Shown piece after piece: positions 19,693 through 29,146 of a stretch of 64,000 nucleotides of DNA. A program made the translations under genes and the position numbers. The notes under the pieces are model-generated. The model saw only the letters and a list, made by a program, of their open reading frames with translations. It was not told the origin of the DNA and did no database searches. This stretch comes from Archangium gephyra. Its GTDB lineage: Bacteria > Myxococcota > Myxococcia > Myxococcales > Myxococcaceae. The stretch is from assembly GCF_001027285.1 (NCBI RefSeq), contig NZ_CP011509.1:8580501-8644500 (forward strand). Direction: 5' to 3'. Position 1 is the stretch's first letter, and every line of letters begins with the position of its first letter.

Positions 19693-19808
19693 GCGGGACC
19701 GGTTTCCCGTACGCCTTCACGCGGACGACCTCCCTCGACACCGAGCGGCTGGACTTGCTGGGTTCATGCCGGGCCCGGTACACCTACCTCAAGAAGCTGG
19801 TGGGGTGA
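19689..19808 (+). other. Possible 39-residue open frame or gene remnant after the chemoreceptor
   Basis: A GTG at 19689 overlaps the chemoreceptor stop and opens 39 codons ending at TGA 19806-19808, with a protein-like end (ARYTYLKKLVG). No ribosome site or family was recognised. It could be a coupled small gene or the tail of a gene lost when the neighbouring lower-GC block arrived. Confidence that it is translated is low. Confidence 0.2.
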
Positions 19809-19824
19809 GAGGCATCGGCGATCA

Positions 19825-21888
19825 TCACACGCAGAGCCGCCGGTTGAGCAACTCGAGGTCCTTGCGCGCGCCGCGAAGGACCTCCTCTGCGAAACTCTGC
19901 TCGCTGTAGCCCGCTTCATCGTCGAGCGATGGGACACCGCCGAGCAGCAACCCGAAGGCGTTGATGCGCTGCCTCATGATGCCGACGGCCTTCTCGTCGC
20001 GTGTGCCGCCGAACGTCGGGTACGCGTAGCAGATCGGCTGACCCGTGAGCGCCGCCCACGAACCGACGCGACGCACGCGGCCGTTGCGCTGCAATGTGCG
20101 CACGGGGCTGGGATCGAGTTCGTAGTGGATCAGGTATCGGCAGCAGCGATGCAGATCGACGCCCTCGCTCAGGCGGTCGGTGGTGACCAGTACGTCGGGC
20201 CCGAACGGGCTATTGAAGAGCGCGAGCACGATGTCGGGCTTGCCCGTGTACAGCGTCTTCGGCGGCTCGCCGTGACCATCGTGTTTCCATGCGCCCATTG
20301 CTCGAAGGCCGTCATCGAGGCGCCCCGGGAAATGCGAGGTCTTGCCGCCGAAGGTGTGCGTCCCCTTCACAATGCTCTTCAAGAGAGCGCGCGTCGACTT
20401 CGACTGCGTGTCGAGGAGAGACTCCGTCAGCGTCGTCGCCGCCTCGAGAATCGTCGGCACGCCGGAGGGCGCATTGCGCGGTCTGACTGTCGCGAACTGG
20501 TCCGCCAAACCCTTCGCGGTGCTCGCCGGCTTGCCGAGCCAGCCACCGATCTGCCACCGCAGACCAGGCGTGCTGAGCCAATCGATGATCGGTGCCACGA
20601 GGGCATCCTTGCCGGGCAGCAACGACTCCCACGCTGCACGCCACACCTTCTCGGGTGGACCGCTCCGCGAATCGCTCGCTACCTTCAGGGATCGCTCCAG
20701 CGCGTCGAGCAGCTCGCTTGCGGTCGCGCGGTGGTGGCAGAACACGAGCACCTTCTCGCCAGCGTCCAGCAGCGGCCGGATGGCCTCGCTGACCGCCGCA
20801 ATCTTTGGGTGGGGCTTCGCGCGCCTGACGCTCAGCGCTTTCGTCGCAGCCTTGATGTGCCGGAGAGCAGCGTGGTCGGAGTCGTCTTTGGCCCGCTCCG
20901 TGGCTCGCTCGAGCTCGGTGCCGACGTGCTGCCAGCCGATGTGGAAGCGCGGGTCGTTCCGCCGTTCGCCCTTCCGCGCCGGTGTGAGCTGGAGGAGGCG
21001 GTCCATCCGTAGGAGCAGCGCGAGCTCCTCCTGCGTCGCCGGTGCCGTTGGGATCTCCCACCGCCCTGAACTGACGGCACCGAAGTGCTTCCGCTCTGAC
21101 GCCGACAGGTCGTCGATGCCGTGACGGATGAGGTATGGCTGCAGCTCTTCTATCGCCGCCCTCGCGGCGCTCACGAGCCGCTTGGACTCGGCGGTGACGT
21201 CGTGGCCAGCACCGAGGGTGTAGAGTCGCGTCAACTCTCCCGCGTAGCGTCGCACCGCCTCGAGTTGGGTTGCGCCGACGAACTGCAGCAGTTGCTCCAG
21301 CTCAGCGAGCTTGATGCTAAACGGCGTGGCGGTGAGAATCAGCTTCCGCTTCGCGCGGTCGCCGAGGTTTCGGAGCGCCTCGTTGAAGGCGCTGCCGTCC
21401 CCCTTCGCACGGTGCGCCTCGTCGATGATCATGAGGTCGCACGCGGTGCGCTGCTCATTGTTACCGTGGCTCTTGACCAGTGCGTCATGGGTCGCGATCT
21501 GGATGCGCCCCGCGTTCAGCTTCCCGACGCCGCCTTGCTTGATGCGGTCGTAGCTCGCGCCGAGCTGCCAGAGCATGGGCACGTGGCGCTCGAGCTCCTC
21601 GGCCCAGCGCCGACGCAGGACCTCATTGGGCGCGTAGATTCGCACGCGCTTGTTCTGGCAGGCGACGACCCACGCGACGAGCGCGCCGACGGTCGTCTTG
21701 CCGAGCCCAACGTCGTCGGCCAGCAGCACACCACTTCCGCCCGCGAGTCGAGAGAGGATCTCCTTCGCTGTCTTGAACTGTCTCGCGAGCGGCTCAACCT
21801 GGAGGCCGCCCGTCTCGCGTTCGATGTACCGGGCAGGGTTGTCGAGGAAGCGCCACCTCCGGGCGTCGATCTGAAAGTCGTCCATCAT
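19825..21888 (-). CDS. Superfamily 2 (SNF2/DEAH-type) helicase of a three-gene island
   Basis: The protein has 687 residues. N-terminal ATPase core: Walker A DDVGLGKTT (58-66), DEAH box (156-159) and TATPF (186-190). The C-terminal helicase lobe has VLVFCHHRATASELL (about 370-385), TTDRLSEGVDLH (about 560-572) and the arginine-finger region QRNGRVRRVG (about 592-601). An insertion of roughly 150 residues separates motif IV from motif V. This is a nucleic-acid translocase like those in defence systems. Its start overlaps the stop of the PLD gene by 4 bases (ATGA), so the two are translationally coupled. The gene is less G+C-rich than its neighbours, which suggests horizontal acquisition. Confidence 0.88.
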   Translation of the reverse strand: MMDDFQIDARRWRFLDNPARYIERETGGLQVEPLARQFKTAKEILSRLAGGSGVLLADDVGLGKTTVGALVAWVVACQNKRVRIYAPNEVLRRRWAEELERHVPMLWQLGASYDRIKQGGVGKLNAGRIQIATHDALVKSHGNNEQRTACDLMIIDEAHRAKGDGSAFNEALRNLGDRAKRKLILTATPFSIKLAELEQLLQFVGATQLEAVRRYAGELTRLYTLGAGHDVTAESKRLVSAARAAIEELQPYLIRHGIDDLSASERKHFGAVSSGRWEIPTAPATQEELALLLRMDRLLQLTPARKGERRNDPRFHIGWQHVGTELERATERAKDDSDHAALRHIKAATKALSVRRAKPHPKIAAVSEAIRPLLDAGEKVLVFCHHRATASELLDALERSLKVASDSRSGPPEKVWRAAWESLLPGKDALVAPIIDWLSTPGLRWQIGGWLGKPASTAKGLADQFATVRPRNAPSGVPTILEAATTLTESLLDTQSKSTRALLKSIVKGTHTFGGKTSHFPGRLDDGLRAMGAWKHDGHGEPPKTLYTGKPDIVLALFNSPFGPDVLVTTDRLSEGVDLHRCCRYLIHYELDPSPVRTLQRNGRVRRVGSWAALTGQPICYAYPTFGGTRDEKAVGIMRQRINAFGLLLGGVPSLDDEAGYSEQSFAEEVLRGARKDLELLNRRLCV

Positions 21889-23681
21889 GCTTCCTCGTCC
21901 AGGCGCCAGCCGAGCTCCTCGACCACGAGTCCAGCGGCGGGGCCCTCGCGCCGCGCGTAGAGCGCGCGCAGTTCCTCGCCGTCCAAGCGCACACGTTTGA
22001 GAAGCACGGGTTCAATCACCGCCTCCGCGAGCGCTGCTCGCCACTGGTCGACCACGTTGAACGCCGCACGTGCGTCGAGCCATGCTTGAACCGAATAGTC
22101 GGCGGCGGGCGCACCGACGGTCGGCGGCCTGTGGCCGCCTCCGAGACCGGGAATGGACTCGGGATCGACGACCGGACCACCGTAACGCTGAAGTAGGAAC
22201 GCCTCACGCAGGGCCTTCGCGACGGCGGGATCGACCTCGGGCAAGGGCGTCTGGGCGAACTCGGCAGGAGGGCGAAGGTCGACGACAGCGACCTCCAGCG
22301 TCTCAGCGCCCTGAGTGAATCGTGCGGAGATCGGCGTGTGCTCCGGGTCCTTCCACGGTATGGCGGCAGCGCCATCAACGAGCGAGATGCTTTCCTCCGA
22401 GCTGCCCGTGAAGGTGACGAGGGTGGTGATCGGCGTGTCGAGGTCGGAGCTGCGTGCGCGCAGCTCAATCCGCTTCCCGTCCCAACTGGCTTCTGCCCAT
22501 TCGAGCGCCGAATTGGGCTGCTCGTCGTCGGCGCGATCGACGCAGAACGGAATCGTGTCCGGCGAATCGAACGGCTCGCCGAGCGCTTCGAGGTCCGTCC
22601 ACTCGGACTCGAAGACGACGCCGAGCTCGAAGTTGCGAGGCGACGTCTTTCCTGCGCCCCACGCCGCGACACTCCAGTTCGCCGACGTCACGAGCAGCCA
22701 CCGCTTTCGCCGACTGCGCAGCAGGTACAGCTTGGCGTGACTCCAGCGCGGGTCACCGTCGCGATGCTGCTCGGTGAACCTTGCCTCGATCGGAAGGCAC
22801 TCGAGCTGCACACCGTTGCTCTCCAGCTTCTCGCTGGCGGCAGTGGAGAGCGTCCAGCCCGACGTCGCGGCCCATGGGTGCTTCTCCGAGATCCACTTGA
22901 GGTGGATTTTGCCCGGGACGACTCCCACATCGGCGCTCCACGCCGACAGAGTTCGATCTTTCCACTCGCCGATGGTCGGCGTGAGCACGTGAAGCTCGGA
23001 CGGTTCGAACTGCTTGAGCTGTCGAGCGGCGCTCCCCTGACCGGGGATGCTCGCGACGAACGTGACGTCCGCCGGGCACTCCACGCGACCGAGCAACGTG
23101 ATGAGGCGCTGGACTCGCGTCGCCGCGACCTCTCCCGCGGAGGCGCCGAGTGACTCGAGAAACGGAACCAGGTCCCCCCAGGTTTGACGCGTGCTCTGGG
23201 TGGTGCGATCGCCCAGCGGCAACGTCACCTGCCAGCCAGCCTGCAACTGGCCCTTGAATGCCGAGGCTGTGAGGTTCGTGGACGAGACGTGCAGTTCGAG
23301 GTGCTCCTTGTCGTCGACCTTCCAGTGGAAAGCCCAGAGCTTGGCGTGTTGCACGGCGCGCGCCGCTGCACCGACGATAAAGTGGCTCACGTAACACCAG
23401 AGCCACGGGTATTGAGAATCCTCCCTCGCTGCGCGCGGCGGCGACGAGATAACGGTGAGCCGGCCGTGCAGCGCTTCGAGGGCCGTGCCCAGCTCGCCGA
23501 AGAACATCGTGCGCTCCTGCACCTCCTGCGAGAGCGAGTGGCTCGCGCCGAGCAGCGACGGCAGCAGGTGCTCGACCAAGAGACCGGCGTCGGGCTGCTC
23601 GAAGCTCGTCATCCACGCCTCGTGGAGCCGGCCTCCGGGAGGGGGAGTGGGAAGGACGTCTTTCCAACTCGGAGTGGTCAC
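21885..23681 (-). CDS. Phospholipase D-superfamily phosphodiesterase resembling Tdp1
   Basis: The protein has 598 residues and two HxK...N half-sites, as in tyrosyl-DNA phosphodiesterase: His112/Lys114 (QHAKLWAF) with Asn136 (SSTNLT), and His315/Lys317 (SHAKLYLL) with Asn335 (VTSANWSVAAWG). The second resembles the Tdp1 signature TSANLSKAAWG. The aspartate of typical PLD HKD motifs is not present, again as in Tdp1. The activity expected is cleavage of a phosphodiester or DNA-protein link through a covalent histidine intermediate. A C-terminal region of about 200 residues has no recognised domain. The gene overlaps both partners by 4 bases, so helicase, phosphodiesterase and the third protein are made together. 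Confidence 0.8.
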   Translation of the reverse strand: MTTPSWKDVLPTPPPGGRLHEAWMTSFEQPDAGLLVEHLLPSLLGASHSLSQEVQERTMFFGELGTALEALHGRLTVISSPPRAAREDSQYPWLWCYVSHFIVGAAARAVQHAKLWAFHWKVDDKEHLELHVSSTNLTASAFKGQLQAGWQVTLPLGDRTTQSTRQTWGDLVPFLESLGASAGEVAATRVQRLITLLGRVECPADVTFVASIPGQGSAARQLKQFEPSELHVLTPTIGEWKDRTLSAWSADVGVVPGKIHLKWISEKHPWAATSGWTLSTAASEKLESNGVQLECLPIEARFTEQHRDGDPRWSHAKLYLLRSRRKRWLLVTSANWSVAAWGAGKTSPRNFELGVVFESEWTDLEALGEPFDSPDTIPFCVDRADDEQPNSALEWAEASWDGKRIELRARSSDLDTPITTLVTFTGSSEESISLVDGAAAIPWKDPEHTPISARFTQGAETLEVAVVDLRPPAEFAQTPLPEVDPAVAKALREAFLLQRYGGPVVDPESIPGLGGGHRPPTVGAPAADYSVQAWLDARAAFNVVDQWRAALAEAVIEPVLLKRVRLDGEELRALYARREGPAAGLVVEELGWRLDEEA

Positions 23682-25078
23682 AGGGCGTCGCCTTCCTCGT
23701 CGTCGGGCTCGTGCCGTGCAACGTCATCGAGCTCGTTCCGCGCAACGGTGTCGAGCACGTCGTTCATCTTCGCGACTCCGCACTGGGCCGCCAGACGGCT
23801 CAACGGCCGTAGGCGGAAGCGGTAGTCGCTCGCGGCGATGCCGGTGTCCGCCACGAGCGGGACCATCTTGCCGGCTTGTTCACGGAACCAGCGTCGACCT
23901 CCGCCATGTTCGTGGTGATGCCGCGCCAGCGCCCGCAGTTGGTCGACCGGACTCATTGCGTCTCGCATGGCCTCGGCGAGCTTCGTAATCACGTGATCGT
24001 GAGGGAACACACTCCTGCCGGGCACGCGAAGCCATGCCGCGCCAGCGCCTCGAACCGAGTCGAACCTCGAACGCAGCTCCGCCGATCGCGCCAGCTTCTC
24101 GACGGCGGGCGCCTGCTTCGCTTCGTCGTGGTTGAGCTCGCTCCAGAGCCCTCGCATCGCGTGCATTGCCGCGTCAGCGAAGCGCGAAAAGGCAGGGAGC
24201 GGCGCAAGGGATGCGGGCTCAACTTTCTTCGAGAGCACGCTAGAGTTGGCGAGCGCGTCGCACAGATCGGCGTGCGACCTCGCGCCTTTCGCGCTGGCCA
24301 GCGCCTCGGCCGTGACGCGGCGAGTCGACTCCGCGCTGAACAACACGGGCTCGAGCAATCGGCGTTCTTCCACGGGGAGCCGCTTGCTTACGGCCTCGTC
24401 GGGCGTGGGCAAGAAGCCACCGACCTTCGCCCAGGACATTTGCCACCCGCGCTCTACCCAGTAGCGCGCCTCGCCACCAGCGCTCCAGTGGCCCCATTTC
24501 GTGCCGTTCTCGAAGTGCTCCTGCTTGAGCTGTACATCATGAGGGAGGCTGTCGTTCACGAGGTTCGCGAGCGCAAGACTGGTGGCGCCGGGCGTCCACC
24601 CGTCGCCCATCGTCAGCCCTGGGATGGTACGCATGACCACGCGGTACGCGCCGTACGTTCCGACCTGTCGGTACCGACGGAACTGCTCCGGGCTCATCGC
24701 GAAGTTGGGAAGCTGGCGGTCGGTCTTGCGCCAGCGCTCGATGCTTCGTCGCCCACGAAGCTGGCCAGTGGTCTGCCCGGACTCCAGCGTGCGGTCCACC
24801 CAGAGAAGCTCAAGGGGGCGAAGCCACGCGTACCGCGCGCGTTGATCGTCACGTCGAGACAGGTCACCGCCGCCGGCGTTCCGCCACGCGACGTGCGACC
24901 ACTTCAGACACCACGAGAGGAGGGTAATCCATCTCGCGTCGGAGGCGGCATTGCTCAAGCCGGGAGCCAGCAGGTCCGCGAAGTAGTCCGCGCCTGCGCG
25001 GAGGCCGAGCGCGTCGCCGCGCCGAATCGGCACTGGGTCCCAGGGTGCGGTGAAGTACCAACCGCGCTGCTCGATCAT
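23678..25078 (-). CDS. Unknown protein, DUF6361-like, first gene of the helicase/PLD island
   Basis: The protein has 466 residues from ATG 25078 (GTGAGAGA upstream); a GTG six codons earlier is possible. It is soluble, Arg/Trp-rich and without membrane segments. Residues 25-50 (YFADLLAPGLSNAASDARW and ITLLSW) recall the LFPGTSTIQTRARYFLFVPW signature I associate with DUF6361; this is a resemblance only. Repeated HHHEH (about 392) and a very acidic tail (ARHEPDDEEGD) stand out. No catalytic motif is recognised. As the promoter-proximal gene of a coupled three-gene operon with a helicase and a Tdp1-like enzyme, it may be the sensor or specificity subunit. The operon starts near tRNA-Leu. Confidence 0.7.
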   Translation of the reverse strand: MIEQRGWYFTAPWDPVPIRRGDALGLRAGADYFADLLAPGLSNAASDARWITLLSWCLKWSHVAWRNAGGGDLSRRDDQRARYAWLRPLELLWVDRTLESGQTTGQLRGRRSIERWRKTDRQLPNFAMSPEQFRRYRQVGTYGAYRVVMRTIPGLTMGDGWTPGATSLALANLVNDSLPHDVQLKQEHFENGTKWGHWSAGGEARYWVERGWQMSWAKVGGFLPTPDEAVSKRLPVEERRLLEPVLFSAESTRRVTAEALASAKGARSHADLCDALANSSVLSKKVEPASLAPLPAFSRFADAAMHAMRGLWSELNHDEAKQAPAVEKLARSAELRSRFDSVRGAGAAWLRVPGRSVFPHDHVITKLAEAMRDAMSPVDQLRALARHHHEHGGGRRWFREQAGKMVPLVADTGIAASDYRFRLRPLSRLAAQCGVAKMNDVLDTVARNELDDVARHEPDDEEGDAL

Positions 25079-25145
25079 TCTCTCACCGCTCTGCACGTCG
25101 TGGCTCCCGCGCGGCCGCCCGCCGTCATCCTTGCCGCGACCGCCG

Positions 25146-25172
25146 CGCGCTCTTCCATCGAGCTACAGTCCG
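25146..25172 (-). pseudogene. 5' half of a tRNA gene (remnant)
   Basis: Reading the minus strand from 25172, the sequence gives a tRNA-like acceptor strand CGGACTG, then TA, a D stem GCTC, loop GATGGAA, and the closing GAGC. This is nearly identical to the start of common bacterial tRNAs (GGACTGTAGCTC...). No anticodon stem, T loop (GGTTCGA) or matching CAGTCCG 3' strand follows. The fragment lies between the tRNA-Leu terminator and the start of the helicase/PLD operon, so the island may have been inserted into or next to a second tRNA gene. Confidence 0.6.
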
Positions 25173-25184
25173 GACCCAGAAACG

Positions 25185-25218
25185 AAAAAAGCCCCCGAGT
25201 CACTTGGACTCGGAGGCT
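25185..25218 (-). terminator. Rho-independent terminator of the tRNA-Leu transcript
   Basis: On the minus strand, AGCCTCCGAGT pairs with ACTCGGGGGCT (one G-T pair) around the loop CCAAGTG and is followed by six T residues. It ends the secG-side tRNA-Leu transcript and so separates it from the helicase/PLD operon, which must use its own promoter in the 105 bases before 25078. Confidence 0.85.
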
Positions 25219-25228
25219 CATTTCGGAG

Positions 25229-25310
25229 TGCCCAGGGCGGGATTCGAACCCGCACACCTTTCGGCGCCACCCCCTCAAGATGGTGTGTCTACCAGTTCCA
25301 CCACCTGGGC
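25229..25310 (-). tRNA. tRNA-Leu (anticodon GAG)
   Basis: 82 bases on the minus strand. Acceptor GCCCAGG pairs with CCTGGGC, discriminator A, no encoded CCA. D arm with TGGTAGA, anticodon stem CCATC/GGTGG with loop TTGAGGG (anticodon GAG, reading CUC/CUU), a long class II variable arm CGCC-GAAA-GGTG, and T arm GCGGG-TTCGAAT-CCCGC. It lies 134 bases after secG, the usual secG-tRNA-Leu order, and is followed by a strong terminator. Confidence 0.97.
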
Positions 25311-25443
25311 ATTTCCGGCGCGGTCTCGACTGAGTGAGTCGCCCCGGAAACAACGCGGCCTCTAGTACCACGAACCGCGCTGTCTGCAACAACGAATTTT
25401 CAACTGCCTCGCCACCCGCTTTCTTCCGCGAGTGGCTGCCCGC

Positions 25444-25902
25444 CTACTGCCCGGGCGCCGGGGCAGGAGCCGGAGCGTCAGCCGGACGCGGCTGCTCCAC
25501 GCTGCCCGGAGCCGCCGGAGCCGCACCCGAGGGAGGCGCCGCCTCCTGCGGATTGGCCGGAGGAATCTGGCCCGCCGGAGGAGCCCCAGCACCCGGCGCC
25601 GCCGTGCCCTGCTGCGGCGCGGGAGCCGGCTGCGTCGCCGCCGGCTTGTTCGCCAGCGAGCCCGCCACCGACGTGCGCATGCCCACGAAGGACAGGCCCA
25701 GCGACGTCAGGAAGAACATCGCCGCGCAGATGCCGGTGATCTTGGTCAGGAAGGTCGTCGCGCCGCGGCCACCGAAGGCGCTCGTCGCGGCACCGCCACC
25801 CAGGGCCGAACCCATTCCGGCGTCCTTCCCGGGCTGCAACAGGATGACGAAGATCATGAACACGCACAGGAGGACGTGCACGATCGTCACGAAGGTCAAC
25901 AT
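25444..25902 (-). CDS. secG: SecG, protein-export membrane subunit
   Basis: The protein has 152 residues. Residues 1-23 are the first membrane helix (VTIVHVLLCVFMIFVILLQ), followed by the conserved Gly-rich loop (GKDAGMGSALGGG, FGGRGATTFLTKIT) and a second helix (CAAMFFLTSLGLSFVG). SecG assists SecYEG-SecA translocation of preproteins. The last 75 residues are an Ala/Pro/Gln-rich tail, longer than in E. coli SecG, as is common in G+C-rich delta-group bacteria. The gene ends the gap-pgk-tpiA-secG block, 82 bases after tpiA, and is followed by tRNA-Leu. Confidence 0.93.
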   Translation of the reverse strand: MLTFVTIVHVLLCVFMIFVILLQPGKDAGMGSALGGGAATSAFGGRGATTFLTKITGICAAMFFLTSLGLSFVGMRTSVAGSLANKPAATQPAPAPQQGTAAPGAGAPPAGQIPPANPQEAAPPSGAAPAAPGSVEQPRPADAPAPAPAPGQ

Positions 25903-25984
25903 GCTTTAAGCTCTTCTTTCCGGTCCTGGATGAAAGGCCGCGCAGCCTAACCGAACGGGCTGGCCGGTGACAATCTTCCTGCGA

Positions 25985-26758
25985 TCACACCCCGCCCTTC
26001 GCGATCGCCGCGAAGTCGCCCGCCTTCAGGCTCGCCCCACCCACCAGCGCCCCGTCCACGTCCGGCTGGCCCAGCAATTCCGCCGCGTTGTCCGGCTTCA
26101 CGCTCCCACCGTACTGGATGAGCACCCGGTCCGCCGTCCCCCGGTCGTACAGCCGCACGAGCTGCTCGCGGAGGGCCCGGTGCACCTCCTGCGCCTGGGC
26201 ACTGGTGGCCGTCCGGCCCGTCCCAATCGCCCACACCGGCTCATACGCCAGGACGAAGCCCGCCACCTCGGCCGCCTGGAAGCCCTTCAGCGCCCCCGCC
26301 ACCTGCCGCTCCACCACCTCCAGGGTGCGGTTGGCCTCGCGCTCGGCCAACGTCTCGCCCACACAGATGATGGGCGACATCCCCGCCCCCACCACCGCCC
26401 GGGTCCGCTTGTTCACCGTCTCGTCCGTCTCGCCGAAGTACTGCCGGCGCTCGGAGTGGCCCACGATGACGTAGGCACACCCCACGTCCTTCAACATCTG
26501 CGCGGACACCTCACCGGTGTACGCACCGCTGGCCTCCCAGTGGCAGTTCTGGGCGGCCAGCTTCACGGCGGAGCCCTCGAGCTCCTTCGCCACGGCCTGC
26601 AACGACAGGAACGGCGGCGCCACGGCCAGCTCCACCCGGTCCCCCGGAAGCGAGGCCACCAGCCCCTTCAGCTCCCGCACCAACGCGAGCCCCTCGGGGA
26701 TGGTCTTGTTCATCTTCCAGTTGCCGGCGATGAGCTTGCGTCGCGCCTGTGCCGCCAT
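25985..26758 (-). CDS. tpiA: Triosephosphate isomerase
   Basis: The protein has 257 residues, the standard TIM length. Catalytic residues are present: Lys15 (AGNWKMNK), His101 (IVGHSERR) and Glu173 ([11 protein letters not shown]), along with the phosphate loops ALVGGAS and IQYGGSVKP. It interconverts dihydroxyacetone phosphate and glyceraldehyde 3-phosphate in the cytoplasm. It lies 33 bases after pgk in a glycolytic operon, so its supply should follow that of gap and pgk. Confidence 0.98.
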   Translation of the reverse strand: MAAQARRKLIAGNWKMNKTIPEGLALVRELKGLVASLPGDRVELAVAPPFLSLQAVAKELEGSAVKLAAQNCHWEASGAYTGEVSAQMLKDVGCAYVIVGHSERRQYFGETDETVNKRTRAVVGAGMSPIICVGETLAEREANRTLEVVERQVAGALKGFQAAEVAGFVLAYEPVWAIGTGRTATSAQAQEVHRALREQLVRLYDRGTADRVLIQYGGSVKPDNAAELLGQPDVDGALVGGASLKAGDFAAIAKGGV

Positions 26759-26791
26759 GAGGACTGCCTCCGTGGTGTTGGGTACGGCCGA

Positions 26792-27979
26792 CTACTTCGT
26801 CTCCAGCGCCTTCACGCCCGGCAGCTCGCGCCCCTCGAGGAACTCCAGCGAGGCACCACCGCCGGTGGACACGTGGCTCAGCTTGGGCGCCAGCCCCATC
26901 TGCGTCACGGCCGCGGCGCTGTCTCCGCCGCCGACAATCGTGATGGCGTCCTTGTTGATGGCCATGGACTCGGCCACCGTGCGCGTGCCCGCGGCGTACT
27001 TCTCGATCTCGAACATGCCCATGGGGCCGTTCCACACCACCGTCTTGGCGCTCTTGATGTGCTCGGAGTACATGGCCCGCGTCTTGGGGCCGATGTCCAG
27101 GCCCATCAGGTCCGCGGGGATGGCGCGGTCGGCCACCTCGCGCACGGGGCCCTTGTCCGTGGGCTCGGTGCTGCAGACGTGGTCCACGGGCAGCACCAGC
27201 GACGTCTTCAGCCGCTGCGCCGCCTCGAGCATGCGCGTGGCCAGGGACAGCTTGTCCTCCTCCACGCGGCTCTTGCCCACTTCAATCCCCTGCGCCTTGA
27301 GGAAGGTGTAGGCCATGGCGCCACCGATGAGCAGCGCGTCCACCTTGGGCAGCAGGCTCTCGATGACCTTGATCTTGTCGCTCACCTTGGAGCCGCCCAG
27401 GATGGCCACGAAGGGCTTGGTCGGGTTCTTCAGCGCCCCGCCCAGGTACTCCAGCTCCTTGCGCATCAGGAGGCCGGCGCCCTTCTCCTTCACGTGCGGC
27501 ACCATGCCGGCGGTGGAGGCATGGGCGCGGTGCGCGGTACCGAAGGCGTCGTTGATGTAGACGTCGGCGAAGGTGGCCAGCTCGCGCGCGAAGGCGTCGT
27601 CGTTGGCCTCCTCCTCCTTGTGGAAGCGCAGGTTCTCGAGCATGAGCACCTGGCCGTCCTTGAGGTCCTTCACCAGCTTGCGCACGCCGTCACCCACGCA
27701 GTCGTCGGCGAGGATGACCTCGTGCTTGGCACCGAGCAGCTCGCTGAGGCGGCTGGCGGCCGGCTCCAGCGAGAGCTTCGGGTCGGGGCCCTTGGGGCGC
27801 CCGAGGTGGGAGGCCAGAATCACCTTGCCACCCAGCTCCAGGGCGCGCCGGATGGTCGGCAGCGCCTCGCGGATGCGGGTGTCGTCGGTGATGCGCTTGC
27901 CTTCCAGGGGAACGTTGAAGTCCACCCGGATGAAGACGCGCTTGCCGGTGAGCTGCATGTCGTCGATGTAGCGGATCAT
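26792..27979 (-). CDS. pgk: Phosphoglycerate kinase
   Basis: The protein has 395 residues, starting at ATG 27979 after GGGAGGACC. The substrate site is visible at the N-terminus ([12 protein letters not shown]) and in [10 protein letters not shown]; the nucleotide site appears near the C-terminus ([23 protein letters not shown]). It moves the phosphate of 1,3-bisphosphoglycerate to ADP. It is the second gene of the gap-pgk-tpiA operon, 35 bases after gap. Confidence 0.98.
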   Translation of the reverse strand: MIRYIDDMQLTGKRVFIRVDFNVPLEGKRITDDTRIREALPTIRRALELGGKVILASHLGRPKGPDPKLSLEPAASRLSELLGAKHEVILADDCVGDGVRKLVKDLKDGQVLMLENLRFHKEEEANDDAFARELATFADVYINDAFGTAHRAHASTAGMVPHVKEKGAGLLMRKELEYLGGALKNPTKPFVAILGGSKVSDKIKVIESLLPKVDALLIGGAMAYTFLKAQGIEVGKSRVEEDKLSLATRMLEAAQRLKTSLVLPVDHVCSTEPTDKGPVREVADRAIPADLMGLDIGPKTRAMYSEHIKSAKTVVWNGPMGMFEIEKYAAGTRTVAESMAINKDAITIVGGGDSAAAVTQMGLAPKLSHVSTGGGASLEFLEGRELPGVKALETK

Positions 27980-28014
27980 CTCGGTCCTCCCACTCGGAAC
28001 GCCCGTTGAACGGA

Positions 28015-29025
<1,011 letters not shown>

Positions 29026-29146
29026 GTCTCAGTCTCCTTAGAGAAAGTGGAAAGACGAGGTTGGAAAGCTCACAGGCACACGACGGGCCGTACGGCCTCC
29101 CGTCGTGGGAAAGGGCGGCCGACCGTAGGCATGTGACGCACGCGAG

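Noticed and set aside
19693-19824. Search for a duplicated tRNA-Leu 3' end (att site) at the other side of the island
   Set aside because: No copy of the T arm or acceptor sequence of tRNA-Leu is present there, so an integrase-type attachment site cannot be claimed.
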